The position numbers and the translations under genes were made by a program. DNA of 64,000 bases, from the NCBI GenBank assembly GCA_028868375.1, contig JAGWUP010000013.1, forward strand, positions 1-64,000. The letters are read 5' to 3'. The notes below the pieces were generated by a model. It worked only from the letters and a program-made list of their open reading frames with translations, searched no databases and had not been told where the DNA came from. Below are positions 41,155 to 51,224 of this stretch, one piece after another (position 1 is the stretch's first letter; every line of letters begins with the position of its first letter). Source of the DNA: Elusimicrobiota bacterium. Its GTDB lineage: Bacteria > Elusimicrobiota > Elusimicrobia > UBA1565 > UBA9628.

Positions 41155-43130
41155 TGGCCGCCTTGATTGAGCTGCGGGGCATTACCCGCAGCTACCAGGT
41201 CGGCGGCTCGGAGCTCAAGGTGCTCAAGGGCATCGACCTGGAGATCGAGGAAGGCGAGTTCGTGGCGATCATGGGGCCGTCCGGCTCCGGCAAGTCCACG
41301 CTGATGCAGATTTTGGGGCTGCTCGACCGCCCGAGCTCCGGGCGCTATCTTCTGGACGGCCGCGACGTCTCGCGCCTCTCCGACGACCAGGGGGCGGAGC
41401 TGCGCTCCCGCGCCATCGGCTTCATCTTCCAGATGTTCAACCTGCTCGCGCGCACCACCTGCGTCGACAACGTCGCCCTGCCGATGATCTACGCCGGCGT
41501 CGCCGGAAGAGAGGCGCGCGCCCGCGAGTTGTTGGGCGTCGTCGGCCTGGGCGACCGGCTGTGGCATAAGCCCAACGAGCTGTCCGGAGGCCAGCAGCAG
41601 CGGGTGGCGATCGCGCGCGCCCTGGTCAATCATCCGCGGATCATCTTCGCCGACGAGCCCACCGGCAACCTCGCCTCGGACCAGGCCGAGGACATCCTAA
41701 GACAGCTGGAGAAGCTCAACGCCGACGGGATCACGGTGATCATGGTGACCCACGAGCCCGACATCGCGGCGCACGCCCGGCGCGCGATCCGCATCAAGGA
41801 CGGGCTCATCGTCTCAGACGAGAGGACGGCGCCGAAGGCCCTCGCCGCCGGCTCTTGCGAGCGCCAATCCTCCGCCGCGCAGCGTCCGGGACCGGACAGG
41901 ACGCGCTTGAGCGCCGCGGAGGCCTGGGAGTACGCACAGTCCGCGCTGCGCTCCATGGCCGCCAACAAGCTGCGCAGCACGCTCTCGATGCTCGGCATCC
42001 TCATCGGCGTCAGCGCGGTGATCGCGATGCTGGCCGTCGGCCGCGGCGCCCAGCGTGCGATCGAGGCCCGCCTGGCAAGCCTCGGCTCCAACCTCGTGAT
42101 GCTGATCCCGGGCTCGACCTCGCTGGGCGGAATCCATGGGGGCGCCGGCAGCTTCAGCCGCTTCACGCTGGAGGACGTCAAGGCGGTCGGCGCGCTGGCT
42201 CACGTCAAGCGGGTGGACGGCAACGTCGAGGGCGGGGTCCAAGCCGTCTACGGCGATCAGAACACCAGCACCCAGGTGACCGGCGCCCTGCCGGTCTACG
42301 CGGCGATGCACAACGCCGAGCCCTACTTCGGCAGGTTCTTCACCGAGGAGGAAAACCAGCGCATGGAGCGCGTGGCCCTGCTGGGCCAGACGACGGTCAA
42401 CAACCTCTTCGGAAGGACCGCCGATCCGGTCGGCCAGCAGATCAAGATCAACCATGTCGGCTTTACCGTGATCGGGATTCTTCCCATCAAGGGCTCGGCC
42501 GGTTTCCGCGATCAGGACGACACGATCATCATCCCGCTGCGCACCGCGATGCGCCGCTTGCTGGGCAAGCTTTACGTCGACCACATCTGGATCGAGTGCG
42601 ACGCCGCCAACGACATTCCCGAGGTGATGTCGGAGGTCCGCGCGCTGATGCGCCACCGCCATCGCCTGCCGGACTTCAAGGACGACGATTTCTCGCTGCG
42701 CAACATGGCCGACATCCAGGCGGCCCTGACCGGAACGACCCAGACCTTCTCGCTGCTTTTGGGCATCGTCGCCGCGATCTCCCTGCTGGTCGGGGGCATC
42801 GGCATCATGAACATCATGCTGGTCTCCGTCAGCGAGCGCACGCGCGAGATCGGCCTGCGCAAGGCCGTCGGGGCGGCGCGGCGGGCCGTGCTGCTGCAAT
42901 TTCTCATCGAGTCCGCCGTGCTCTCGACGATCGGAGGCCTGATCGGCATCGTCCTCGGGGTCACGGTCTCCTTGGGCCTCTCGCGCTTCGCCGGCTGGGC
43001 CGCCATCGTCACACCCCAGGCCGTGCTGCTGGCCTTCGCCTTCTCCGCCGGCGTCGGCGTGCTCTTCGGCTTCTGGCCGGCGCGCAAGGCCTCCCTGCTC
43101 TCGCCCATCGAGGCGCTGCGCTACGAGTGA
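41154..43130 (+). CDS. macB: MacB-type ABC transporter, ATPase fused to permease
   Basis: 658 residues. ATPase (1-225): Walker [12 protein letters not shown], signature [15 protein letters not shown], Walker [14 protein letters not shown]-loop VTHEPD. After a linker come one membrane helix ([20 protein letters not shown]), a large periplasmic domain (about 300-520) and a C-terminal FtsX-like trio ([33 protein letters not shown]). A mechanotransmission exporter of macrolides, peptides or lipoproteins. It ends 7 bases before the convergent dehydrogenase. Confidence 0.93.
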   Translation: MAALIELRGITRSYQVGGSELKVLKGIDLEIEEGEFVAIMGPSGSGKSTLMQILGLLDRPSSGRYLLDGRDVSRLSDDQGAELRSRAIGFIFQMFNLLARTTCVDNVALPMIYAGVAGREARARELLGVVGLGDRLWHKPNELSGGQQQRVAIARALVNHPRIIFADEPTGNLASDQAEDILRQLEKLNADGITVIMVTHEPDIAAHARRAIRIKDGLIVSDERTAPKALAAGSCERQSSAAQRPGPDRTRLSAAEAWEYAQSALRSMAANKLRSTLSMLGILIGVSAVIAMLAVGRGAQRAIEARLASLGSNLVMLIPGSTSLGGIHGGAGSFSRFTLEDVKAVGALAHVKRVDGNVEGGVQAVYGDQNTSTQVTGALPVYAAMHNAEPYFGRFFTEEENQRMERVALLGQTTVNNLFGRTADPVGQQIKINHVGFTVIGILPIKGSAGFRDQDDTIIIPLRTAMRRLLGKLYVDHIWIECDAANDIPEVMSEVRALMRHRHRLPDFKDDDFSLRNMADIQAALTGTTQTFSLLLGIVAAISLLVGGIGIMNIMLVSVSERTREIGLRKAVGAARRAVLLQFLIESAVLSTIGGLIGIVLGVTVSLGLSRFAGWAAIVTPQAVLLAFAFSAGVGVLFGFWPARKASLLSPIEALRYE

Positions 43131-43137
43131 CGGTTCG

Positions 43138-44178
43138 CTACATCGCGATCGTGAAGCGGTAGCGCACGTCGCCCTTGAGCATGCGCTCGTAGGCCGCGGC
43201 GATCTCCTTGGGGCTCAAGCCGATGACCTCGACGTCGGCCAGGATCTTGCGGGAAGCGCAGAAGTCCAGCATCTCCTGGGTTTGCTCGATGCCGCCGATC
43301 ACCGAGCCGGACAGGCTTTTGCGCCCGCCGACCAGGGAGAAGGCGGCCACCGCCAGCGGCTTGGGCGGGGCGCCGAGGAGCACCAGCGTCCCGCCGGTCT
43401 TAAGCAGGCCCAGGGCCGCGTTGACGTCGTGCTGGGCGGAGATCGTGTCGACGATGAGGTCGAAGCGTCCCGCCAGGCGGGTCATGGCGGCCGCCTCGCT
43501 GGTGAGCGCGAAGTCGTGGGCGCCTAGGCGCTTGGCGTCGGCCTGCTTGCGCCGGGAGCCGCTGAGGACGGTGACCTCGGCCCCCAGGGCGCAGGCGAGC
43601 TTGACGCCCATGTGCCCGAGCCCCCCCAACCCCATGACGGCCACGCGCTGGCCGGGCCCGGCCTGCCAGCGCTTGAGCGGCGAGTAGAGGGTGATGCCCG
43701 CGCACAGAAGCGGGGCGACGCGCTCGAGCGGCTGGCCCAAAGCGATCTTGAGGGCGAAGGCCTCGTCGACCACGATCTGCGAGGAGTAGCCGCCGTAGGT
43801 CCGGGTGACCTTGTCCTGCTCGGTGCTGTTGTAGGTAAACGAGGTCAGGACCTCGCAGTGCTGCTCCAGGCCCCGGCGGCAGGCGGCGCACTTGCGGCAG
43901 GAGTCCACCATGCAGCCGACGCCGGCGACGTCCCCGACCTTGAACTTCTCGACCTTGCCGCCGACCTGGGCGACGCGGCCGACGATCTCGTGGCCGGGGA
44001 CCATCGGATAGACCGAGCCCCCCCACTCGTTGCGAGTCTGGTGGACGTCGGTGTGGCAGATGCCGCAGTGGCTGATGTCGATGCGCACGTCCCGCTCTCC
44101 CGGCTCTCGGCGCTCGATCGTGATCGGCTCGAAGGGGGCGTCGGCCGCGCGGACGGCGTAGGCTTTGGTTTGGGACAT
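43138..44178 (-). CDS. NAD(P)-dependent zinc alcohol dehydrogenase (YahK/cinnamyl-type)
   Basis: 346 residues. CGICHTDVHQTRNEWGG, PGHEIVGRV, structural zinc cysteines in GCMVDSCRKCAACRRGLEQH plus C, and Rossmann motif VMGLGGLGHMGVKLA. The family reduces aldehydes with NADPH. RBS AGGAGG immediately before the ATG lies within the 8 bases after the glycosyltransferase stop, so the two are an operon. Confidence 0.93.
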   Translation of the reverse strand: MSQTKAYAVRAADAPFEPITIERREPGERDVRIDISHCGICHTDVHQTRNEWGGSVYPMVPGHEIVGRVAQVGGKVEKFKVGDVAGVGCMVDSCRKCAACRRGLEQHCEVLTSFTYNSTEQDKVTRTYGGYSSQIVVDEAFALKIALGQPLERVAPLLCAGITLYSPLKRWQAGPGQRVAVMGLGGLGHMGVKLACALGAEVTVLSGSRRKQADAKRLGAHDFALTSEAAAMTRLAGRFDLIVDTISAQHDVNAALGLLKTGGTLVLLGAPPKPLAVAAFSLVGGRKSLSGSVIGGIEQTQEMLDFCASRKILADVEVIGLSPKEIAAAYERMLKGDVRYRFTIAM

Positions 44179-44186
44179 GTTTCCTC

Positions 44187-45314
44187 CTAGGATGTTCGGC
44201 TCTCCAGCAGTTCGCGGTAGAGGGCGTCGGTGCGCTCGATCGTGCGTTCCAGCGTGAAGTCCGGCAGCGCCCGGCTGCGCCAGGCGTCTGCCGCGGCCCT
44301 GGCCTCTTCGGGATGGGCCAGGGCCCATTCGATGCGCTCCGCCAGGGCCTCGGCTTTCCCGGCCTCGAACAGCCAGCCGCCCAGGCCGTCTTGCAGCAGC
44401 TCCCGGTTGCCGGCCACGTCGCTGGCCACCACCGGCACGCCCATGGCCAGGGACTCCCGCAGCGCGCCGGAGAGCCCCTCTCCGCGGACGGCGGCGTTGA
44501 CGCTGAGGTCCAGGCAGGCCAGAAGCTTGGGCACGTCGTCGCGCAAGCCCAGCCTGGCGACGCGGCCCTCCAAGCCCAGGCGCGCCGTCTGCGCCGCCAC
44601 CCAGGGGCCGTCGGTGTCGCGCCCGGCCAGCACGAAATGGGCCGGGCAGCCGCGCGAAACGAGCAGGGAGGCGGCTTTGAGCAGCACGTCCTGGCCCTTC
44701 CAGGGCGAGGCGTTGGCGATCTTGCCGATGAGGGGCACGCCGACGGGCAGGCCCAGGGCTCGCTTTTCGGAGTCGTCGGCGCGGCGCGGTGAAAACCGAG
44801 ACAGGTCCACCCCGCTGCGGATGACCCGGACGCGGCCGGCGGGCACCCCGGCCTCCACCAGGACCTGCTTGACGGCCTCGGCGACGGCGACGAAGCGGTC
44901 GATGAGGCGGCTGCGGTATTTCCAGCGGGAGAACGGGTCTCGGCCCGGGCGAAAGGAGACGCGGCGGCTGACCAGCAGGACCGGCCCCTTCCGGCCGCGC
45001 AGCCGCAGCCAAGCCTTGGCCAGCAGGCAGACGGCATGCGCGCGGTTGTGATGGGCGTGAACGAGGGCCACGCCCCGGCGCTCGATGAGGCGCGCCAGGG
45101 CCAGCGCCGAGAAGAGGTCGTAGTCCTCACGCATCGCCAGCGGGATCGTCTCAAGATCGGCCCGGCCGGCATGGCGAGACAAGCCGCTGTCGGGGCGGCA
45201 GGCCAGTAGCACTTCCCAGCCGCGCCGGCGCAGCCCGCCGGCCAGGGCCAGAAGCTGCGCGGTTCCCCCGGTCCAGCCGTCGGCCTCGGAGACGAAAAGC
45301 ACCTTGAGGCTCAT
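44187..45314 (-). CDS. family-4 glycosyltransferase
   Basis: 375 residues, GT-B fold. N-terminal EADGWTGGTAQLLALAGGLR, LVHAHHNRAHAV; C-terminal IGKIANASPWKGQDVLLKAA, FVLAGRDTDG, and the donor-binding E-x7-E region GEGLSGALRESLAMGVPVVA. Probably builds an LPS or cell-wall glycan; the donor sugar is unknown. ATG 45314 with TATCAT ending 6 bases before it. The -10 overlaps the one for the opposite strand (TAGAAT, 45325-45330). Confidence 0.88.
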   Translation of the reverse strand: MSLKVLFVSEADGWTGGTAQLLALAGGLRRRGWEVLLACRPDSGLSRHAGRADLETIPLAMREDYDLFSALALARLIERRGVALVHAHHNRAHAVCLLAKAWLRLRGRKGPVLLVSRRVSFRPGRDPFSRWKYRSRLIDRFVAVAEAVKQVLVEAGVPAGRVRVIRSGVDLSRFSPRRADDSEKRALGLPVGVPLIGKIANASPWKGQDVLLKAASLLVSRGCPAHFVLAGRDTDGPWVAAQTARLGLEGRVARLGLRDDVPKLLACLDLSVNAAVRGEGLSGALRESLAMGVPVVASDVAGNRELLQDGLGGWLFEAGKAEALAERIEWALAHPEEARAAADAWRSRALPDFTLERTIERTDALYRELLESRTS

Positions 45315-45378
45315 CGGGCTATGATAGAATGTTGTCGACGATGAGGAAAGGCGGCCCCGCAGTCCTTGGGAGGGTGTC

Positions 45379-45422
45379 TAGGCCTTTTGGCCCAGGCCCG
45401 GCGGCCTTGAGGTTTCTACAAT
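45379..45422 (+). promoter_or_regulatory. shared secreted-gene upstream element (copy 4) and -10
   Basis: TAGGCCTTTTGGCCC (45379-45393, a perfect 4-bp hairpin with TTTT loop), 23 bases, then TACAAT (45417-45422), which ends 8 bases before ATG 45431. The spacing matches copies 1 and 2 within 2 bp. Confidence 0.5.
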
Positions 45423-45430
45423 ACGCCCGA

Positions 45431-47743
45431 ATGGGCATGCGCATGGTTTGGATGCTGAGCCTGGCCGCGGCCTTGGCCGGAGTCTCGTCTCCGGCGATGG
45501 CCCAAAGCAGGGCGACGGAGGCGGGAAGCGCCCCGACGGCCGCCCCGGCCTCCTCTCCCGCGACCGGTTCCCCGGCCAGCTTGCCGCCCGCCGGCATGGA
45601 AAATCCAGCCTCCGGAGTCGGCACCGGAATCGCCCGGCCGCCCTCCGCGGGCCAGGTGCCCTTGGCGGGCGCCGCCGCAGTCGGAGCTCCGGGAGCGCCC
45701 GAGGCGGCGCCGGCGGGAACGGTCGTCGGCGCGCCATCCATGGCGCCGGGCCGCTCCGCGCTGCCGGGCCAGGAAGCCTTGTCGGGCCGCAAGGCCGCTC
45801 CGGCGGCCGCCTTGCCGGGCGCGCGCTCGGTCCATGGTCGGGCCGCGAGCGGGCAGTTGCAGGGCTTAAGCGCCGGGACGACCGCTGGGCATGGCGGCCA
45901 TAAGGCCGCGCCCCCCAGCGCCGAGAGCGCCGAGCAGGCCTTCCAGCGGACCTACGACAAAGCCGCCGCGGCGCTACCCTCCATCGGCGGGCAGCCGTCC
46001 TGGCCGGCGGTTTACGGCCGCACGCAGTCCCTTTGGTCTCGGGTGAGGCAGCTCTCCGTCGAGCTGGCGGCGACCACCTCGCCGCGCGACCAGCCGGGGA
46101 TTTACCGCCAAGCCATAGAGCAGGCCACGAAGGCGGCTTTAAAAAAGGAAGTCTCGCCGGAGCAGGCCGCCGCGATGACGCGCTCGGTGCTGGCCGTCGC
46201 TTGGACTCGGGCCCCGGAGGCCGCGGCGCGGCTGCTCGGAGAGGCCTACGCCGCCGCCCTGCCTGGACGGGATCCCGGCGCGATCGACCGCTCATTTTCC
46301 GCCCTGAAGGCCTGGAAGCGTCTCTTGCGCGGCGCCGATTCCAGGCCATTGGTGCGCGGTTTTTCCTTGGCCGACTTTAGGAGCAGCGTCGAGGCGGCGC
46401 GCGCTCAAGCGGCGGCGCGGCGCTTGGGCCCCGACGCGGTGCCCCCCCTGCCGCGCTTCTCGCTGGAGGGCGACGAGCTCGTTCTCCTCTCCGATCTGCC
46501 GGGACTGGCCGGCGGCGGGGCCCCGCCGCCGGCGCTGATACCCGGGGCGGCCTTGCCTCGGCCCCTGGTTGGCGCCGCGGTGGCGCCGCCGGCGCTGCCC
46601 GAGGCGGCGACGGTCGACGGCCTGTGGCAGCGCGCCCGCTTCCTTTATAAGGACTACCGCGGGGCGGGGCGCTCGGCGCCGGCCGCCGCTTGGGCCGCCG
46701 GAAGCTTCGCCGCGTTGGCGGCCGCGCACTCGGCTTGGCGGAGGCTTGAGGATTTCGCGGAGCGCGCGCTGGGGCGCCTGTTTCCGGGCCGAGTCGATCT
46801 GGGCTTGGGCCAGGTCTTGACCTCCGGCGATCGCGACGTCGCGCGTCTGGCGCCGTTGGGCCGGGATTCCGAAACGCGCGCGGAGCAAGCGCTGCTGGCC
46901 CAGCGTTTTCCGGGCGTCAAGCTCTTCGTCGTCGATCTGGCCGACTCCGTGCAATCCGACGAGGCCGCGTCGCGCCTGGCCGCGCGCGGGGCCAGGACCA
47001 TGGGGCAGTGGCGGCGCCTGCTCTCGGAGCTTGCGCGGGAAGGCGACAGGCTGGAGCGGCTCTCCGGAGACGGCTCCGTCTCCGCCGTCGCCGAGGCCTT
47101 CAAGCGCAGGGCCGACGCGCTGTCGCTGGCGGACGACGCCGCGGTTCCAGCGAGCTTGCCCGGCGTCTCCGAGCCCGGAGGGCTGGCCTTCTGGCTTGAG
47201 CAGGCCCGGCAGGCCCAGCAGGACGCCGTCGACCGGCAATTCGCGCAGGCGATGCGCTCCGAGGGGCTGTCCGCCGTGGCCTTCGCCGATTTGCGGCATC
47301 CCGGAGCGCAGGCTCGGCTCGTCGAGTCCGGGGCTTCCCCCGCGACGCTGGCGCAATTGGAGAGCCTGGGCTTCTCGGTGGAGCGCGGCGCCGGCGGCAC
47401 GGTCCGCGCTTGGGCGCAGGGTCCGGACTTGGCCGGCAGGCTGGAGTTGGCCCTCGAGCTATTGTCCCGGCGCGCCCCTCCCGACGCGGTTTCCGCGGAC
47501 AGCCTGGCGCGCTCGACTAGGTTTGCCATAACCCATCAGGACGGCGCGCGCAAGCTGGCCGCCAAGCTGGAGGCCGAGCAGCCGGGACTTCTCGGGTTTA
47601 CGCCTGCCGGCCTGGTCACGCTGGCAGGCCGCTCCTATCTGGCGATGAGCGACGGCCGCCGGCTCGTCCTGCTCGATCCTTCCTCGCGCCGGCCGGAGTT
47701 GGCGGCGGAGCTGGGCTCCGGCGCGGGCGCAGGCGGACGTTGA
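45431..47743 (+). CDS. large secreted protein of unknown function
   Basis: 770 residues. Signal peptide MVWMLSLAAALAGVSSPAMA. Residues 25-170 are low-complexity Ala/Pro/Gly. The rest is helical with occasional alpha/beta-like stretches (VKLFVVDLADSVQSDEAASR near 500) and ends GRSYLAMSDGRRLVLLDPSS. No confident family. In-frame ATGs at 45329 and 45341 exist, but the signal peptide and -10 favour 45431. It is translationally coupled (GTGA-type) to the next secreted gene at 47740, suggesting a joint function. Confidence 0.68.
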   Translation: MGMRMVWMLSLAAALAGVSSPAMAQSRATEAGSAPTAAPASSPATGSPASLPPAGMENPASGVGTGIARPPSAGQVPLAGAAAVGAPGAPEAAPAGTVVGAPSMAPGRSALPGQEALSGRKAAPAAALPGARSVHGRAASGQLQGLSAGTTAGHGGHKAAPPSAESAEQAFQRTYDKAAAALPSIGGQPSWPAVYGRTQSLWSRVRQLSVELAATTSPRDQPGIYRQAIEQATKAALKKEVSPEQAAAMTRSVLAVAWTRAPEAAARLLGEAYAAALPGRDPGAIDRSFSALKAWKRLLRGADSRPLVRGFSLADFRSSVEAARAQAAARRLGPDAVPPLPRFSLEGDELVLLSDLPGLAGGGAPPPALIPGAALPRPLVGAAVAPPALPEAATVDGLWQRARFLYKDYRGAGRSAPAAAWAAGSFAALAAAHSAWRRLEDFAERALGRLFPGRVDLGLGQVLTSGDRDVARLAPLGRDSETRAEQALLAQRFPGVKLFVVDLADSVQSDEAASRLAARGARTMGQWRRLLSELAREGDRLERLSGDGSVSAVAEAFKRRADALSLADDAAVPASLPGVSEPGGLAFWLEQARQAQQDAVDRQFAQAMRSEGLSAVAFADLRHPGAQARLVESGASPATLAQLESLGFSVERGAGGTVRAWAQGPDLAGRLELALELLSRRAPPDAVSADSLARSTRFAITHQDGARKLAAKLEAEQPGLLGFTPAGLVTLAGRSYLAMSDGRRLVLLDPSSRRPELAAELGSGAGAGGR

Positions 47744-49617
47744 GCGTTTCCGCCCCGCTGCTGCTGGCGGCCCTGCTGTTTCTCGCTTCCCCCTCTAGCG
47801 CCCAGCCCGCGCTTGCGGTCTCCGGAGTCACCTTGAGCGAAGGCTTCGGCTTGCGCGAGACCGCGCGTCTGACCTTCGATCGCAAAAAGGCCTCCTCCGG
47901 CGGCTTCATCTACGCCGTGCCACGGGCCAGCGCCGCGGACGAGCGGGCCGTTCGGCTGTCGGCGGCGGTGCTGACCGCCGAGGGCCGCGCGCTGGGCGTA
48001 GCCGCCGTCCTGGCCCGGCGCCATAATGTCGCGGCCCTGGCCTTGCCGGGGGCGCGCTGGCAGGCCGGCGCCCTGGTGGTGGAGCGGCCGGTCTTCGGGC
48101 CGACGGTCTTTCGCCGCGGCCTCGCCCTGCGGCCGCTCGAGGGCTTTCAAGAGCGGAGCCTGCGGGAAGGCGAGGTCGTCACCGTCGATCCCGCGCGCGG
48201 GCTGCTGTTGGCCTACGATCCGAGCAGCCAGGCCTTCGAGCTGGAGCTGGCCCAAGCCCTGCGCGCCTTCGACGGCCTCAAGGACATGCAGGCCCTCTTG
48301 CAATGGTACGACGGCCGCGGCTCCCGCGGGCCGGACGCGGCCCTGGCGGCGCGCCTGGTGGCGGAGCTGACCGAGAGGCTGGCGGCGGGAACGGCCGGCC
48401 TGGCCGAGTATTCCAGGCTGCGCTTGGCCGTGGACGCCGGGCTTGACCCGGCCGGGCGGCGCCTGACCGCCCTGGCGGCTGGCCGTGCCGCGCGGCGCGG
48501 CCTGCGGGAATTGGAGGACAATCTGTGGGACTTGGCGGGCGAGGTCCAGGCCGCCGGCTCCAGGACCGCCGTCCTGCGGTTTTCCAAGCGGGGAGACGCC
48601 GCGTCGCGCGCGGCGCGCCTCTTGGCGCGCGCGGCGGGCCGGCCGGAGCTTTCTCGTCCCGTGGAGGAGGCGGCCAAGCGCCTGCGCTTGGCCGCGCGCC
48701 GCAGACTGGACAGGCTCGGTCCCGCTCCGGCCTCGCCTCGGGCCGCGCTGGCCGCCGCGGGGGCCGAGCTTGCGCCCGGCGTCGAGCTGCCGGCAGCGCT
48801 CTATGAGCGCTTCATCAGCGAGTCCGGCATCGCGCAGACCTTGGCCGACACCGCCTCGGACGCCTCCCTGGGCTTGGCGCTCAAGGCGCGGCGCCTGGCG
48901 GCGGTCTTCGGCTCGGCCTCCCTGTCGCCGGACTCCGGTGCCGGCCGAGCCATAGAGGCCCTGCTGCCCAAAGCGGCGCTGTTCGACGTGCAGGGGCCGG
49001 ACGGAGCCAGGCTCCATGTCCCCGCCGCCCGGCTCCTGGAGGCCGTCCGGGACGTCTGGGCGCTGTCGTGGAGCGCCGCGGCGCTGGGAAGCCGCGAGCG
49101 CGCCGGCCGGGCCCTGCGGCCGCCGGTCCTGCGGGTGTCCGTTTTCGTTCCTGCGGAGGTTTCCGGCCTGGCCTATTCGCGCGATCCCATCGGCGGCAGC
49201 AGGCGCCGCGCGGAGGTGGAGGCCGTCTACGGCGAGCCGGACGCGCTGATTTCCGAGGATGCCTTGGGAGACGAGTACGCCCTAGACCCGCTGGGCCGGG
49301 ACATCGCGCCGGAGCTGATCGCCGACAAGAGCCGGCGCCTGGACGTCGACGCGCGCACGGGAGTCCTGCGCCGCTCGCTGGTGCCGCCCGGCTTGGCCCT
49401 GTCGAGCTGCCTGAGCATGGGGCAAGCCGCGCAGGCGGCGCGCGCGGCGCGCGCCTTGGACGATCTTCTAGGCTCCGGAGTGCGCCTGACCTTCGCCTTC
49501 TCTCAGGGGCGCTTGGTGGCGCGGGGCTGGAGGCTAATGCCGTGGCGTCCGGAAGGCATCGAGTTGAGCGCGCAGGCGATTCAAGGCGCCGCGCGCCTCG
49601 GGGACTCCCAGCATTAG
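47740..49617 (+). CDS. secreted protein with degenerate PEP-synthase/PPDK-like domains
   Basis: 625 residues, signal peptide (APLLLAALLFLASPSSA). Residues about 45-170 resemble the phosphohistidine domain of PEP-utilising enzymes (SAAVLTAEGRALGVAAVLAR and REGEVVTVDPARGLLLAYDP) but the catalytic G-G-x-T-S-H-A is replaced by GRALGVA. Residues about 460-620 resemble the second half of the PPDK/PEP-synthase ATP-grasp domain (VFVPAEVSGLAYSRDPIGG, EAVYGEPDALISEDALGDEY, and a closing FSQGRLVARGWRLMPW). The order is the reverse of normal enzymes. This is from motif memory, not alignment. It overlaps murJ (convergent) by 84 bases. Confidence 0.6.
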   Translation: MSVSAPLLLAALLFLASPSSAQPALAVSGVTLSEGFGLRETARLTFDRKKASSGGFIYAVPRASAADERAVRLSAAVLTAEGRALGVAAVLARRHNVAALALPGARWQAGALVVERPVFGPTVFRRGLALRPLEGFQERSLREGEVVTVDPARGLLLAYDPSSQAFELELAQALRAFDGLKDMQALLQWYDGRGSRGPDAALAARLVAELTERLAAGTAGLAEYSRLRLAVDAGLDPAGRRLTALAAGRAARRGLRELEDNLWDLAGEVQAAGSRTAVLRFSKRGDAASRAARLLARAAGRPELSRPVEEAAKRLRLAARRRLDRLGPAPASPRAALAAAGAELAPGVELPAALYERFISESGIAQTLADTASDASLGLALKARRLAAVFGSASLSPDSGAGRAIEALLPKAALFDVQGPDGARLHVPAARLLEAVRDVWALSWSAAALGSRERAGRALRPPVLRVSVFVPAEVSGLAYSRDPIGGSRRRAEVEAVYGEPDALISEDALGDEYALDPLGRDIAPELIADKSRRLDVDARTGVLRRSLVPPGLALSSCLSMGQAAQAARAARALDDLLGSGVRLTFAFSQGRLVARGWRLMPWRPEGIELSAQAIQGAARLGDSQH

Positions 49618-51156
49618 GGCCAGGCCCAGGTAGAGCGCCCCGTAGGCCGGCACGATGAGGACGCCTTTGGCGATCGGCCCGGCCGCCGGCAAGGCTTTCT
49701 CCAGCGCCAGGGCCGCCGCCGCCGCCAATAGCGCCGAGGCCCAGTGCCGGGCCAATGCCGGCAGTCCGGCGTGGAAGGCTCCCAGCCGGCGCGCCAGGGC
49801 GCGGCGGATCAACACGAACTCCAGCCAGCCGGCCAGCCCGGCGGAGGCCGTCAGGCAGGCCGCCGCCGTCATCACGGAGAGCCCCAGGCGCGCGCGCAGG
49901 GGAAAGACCGCCAGGTAGCCGAAGAAGGCGGTCAGCGCCACCCGCACGCCGGCGATGGCCGCGGGGGTGCGGGTGTCCTCGAAGGCCCAGAGGGCCGAGA
50001 CGCAGAGGCGAGACTGCGTCGTGGCCAAAAGCCCCACCGTGAAGCCGATCAGGATGATCCAGACGAAATAGGCGTCCGAGCGGCCGAAGTGCCCGGTCTC
50101 AAAGAGCGCCGCGGCGATGACGCCGCCCAGCAGCACGAAGGCCACCGAGGAGGGCACGATCAGGAAGGAGACGCGGCGCAGGCCGGTGACGAGCCGCTCG
50201 CGGATCATGCCCTCGCGCTCTTGCGGCGAGCCGACGGCGCGGGACATCTCGGTCAGTTCCGCCGAGGAGATCGACATGCCGAAGAGGGAGACCGGCAGGG
50301 TGTAGAGCATCTGGGCGTAGGCCATGGCGGCGATCGCCTGCGGCCCCAGGAAGCTGGCCAGCACCTGGTCGATGTAGCCGCTCAACTGCACCACCCCGCG
50401 CGCCAAAAGCGCCGGGAAAAACCCCCGCAGGATGGCGCGGACCGGGGCCAGGGTGTGCTCCAAGGACAGGCGCAGGCCGCCGTTGAGCCGCCAGGCCCCC
50501 GGCACCTGCGAGCCCAACTGCAGGGCCGCGCCGACGACGGTGGCCCAGGCCAGCACGACGGCCAGCTTCTCCTGGCCCGGCCGGGTGGAGGCCAGGCGGG
50601 CGCCGAAGCCCAGCAGCGCGACGATGATGGCCAGGTTCCAGAGCACCGGCGCCACGTAGGACAGGAAGAACTTGCGGTGGCTGTTGAGAACGCCCAGGCA
50701 CCAGGCCGAGAGCACCAACAGGCCCATGCCGGGGAACATGATCGCCACCAGGCGGATCGTCAGCTCGCGGACCTCTCCGGAGAAGCCCGGCGCCACCAGG
50801 GTGACCAGGGGACGGCTGAAGGCCACCCCCAGGAGGGTCAGGGCGGCGACCAATAGCGAGAGCAGCGACAGCACCGCCCCGGCGGCGCGCCCGGCCTCCT
50901 CCTCCCGGCCCTCGGCCAGCAAGCGCGCGTAGACGGGGACCAGGGAGGCCGAGAGCACCCCCGTGCCGAAGAGGTTTTGCAGCATGTTCGGCACGCGCAG
51001 GGCGGCCATGAAGGCGCCGGCGGCCTCGGAGCTTCCCAGGTAATAGGCGAAGACTCGCTGGCGGATCAGCCCGGAGAGGCGCGAGAGCAGGATGCCCGCG
51101 CCGATCGCCACGGCCGCGGCCGGCCGGCGCGCCGGCGCGGAGGGCTGTTTGCGCAT
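49534..51156 (-). CDS. murJ: lipid II flippase MurJ (MviN)
   Basis: 540 residues, 14 hydrophobic segments. Conserved MOP-type sequence: ILLSRLSGLIRQRVFAYYLG, AFMAALRVPNMLQNLFGTGV, LSASLVPVYARLL, LLSAWCLGVLNSHRKFFLSY and VAPVLWNLAII. It flips lipid II for peptidoglycan synthesis. ATG 51156 (MRKQPSAPARR) is chosen over the upstream in-frame ATG because TACGAT (51163-51168) ends 6 bases before it. Confidence 0.94.
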   Translation of the reverse strand: MRKQPSAPARRPAAAVAIGAGILLSRLSGLIRQRVFAYYLGSSEAAGAFMAALRVPNMLQNLFGTGVLSASLVPVYARLLAEGREEEAGRAAGAVLSLLSLLVAALTLLGVAFSRPLVTLVAPGFSGEVRELTIRLVAIMFPGMGLLVLSAWCLGVLNSHRKFFLSYVAPVLWNLAIIVALLGFGARLASTRPGQEKLAVVLAWATVVGAALQLGSQVPGAWRLNGGLRLSLEHTLAPVRAILRGFFPALLARGVVQLSGYIDQVLASFLGPQAIAAMAYAQMLYTLPVSLFGMSISSAELTEMSRAVGSPQEREGMIRERLVTGLRRVSFLIVPSSVAFVLLGGVIAAALFETGHFGRSDAYFVWIILIGFTVGLLATTQSRLCVSALWAFEDTRTPAAIAGVRVALTAFFGYLAVFPLRARLGLSVMTAAACLTASAGLAGWLEFVLIRRALARRLGAFHAGLPALARHWASALLAAAAALALEKALPAAGPIAKGVLIVPAYGALYLGLALMLGVPEARGALNRLRAQLDAFRTPRH

Positions 51157-51224
51157 CGCGCCATCGTACAAAATTGCCCCGTTCCGACGTGGAGTTTCGC
51201 GCGTGGGAGTGTTATACTAAAGCG

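Noticed and set aside
43400-45172. 590-codon minus-strand frame spanning the dehydrogenase and glycosyltransferase genes
   Set aside because: Out-of-frame product with Arg/Ala/Pro-rich sequence. The two real genes are full length with all motifs.
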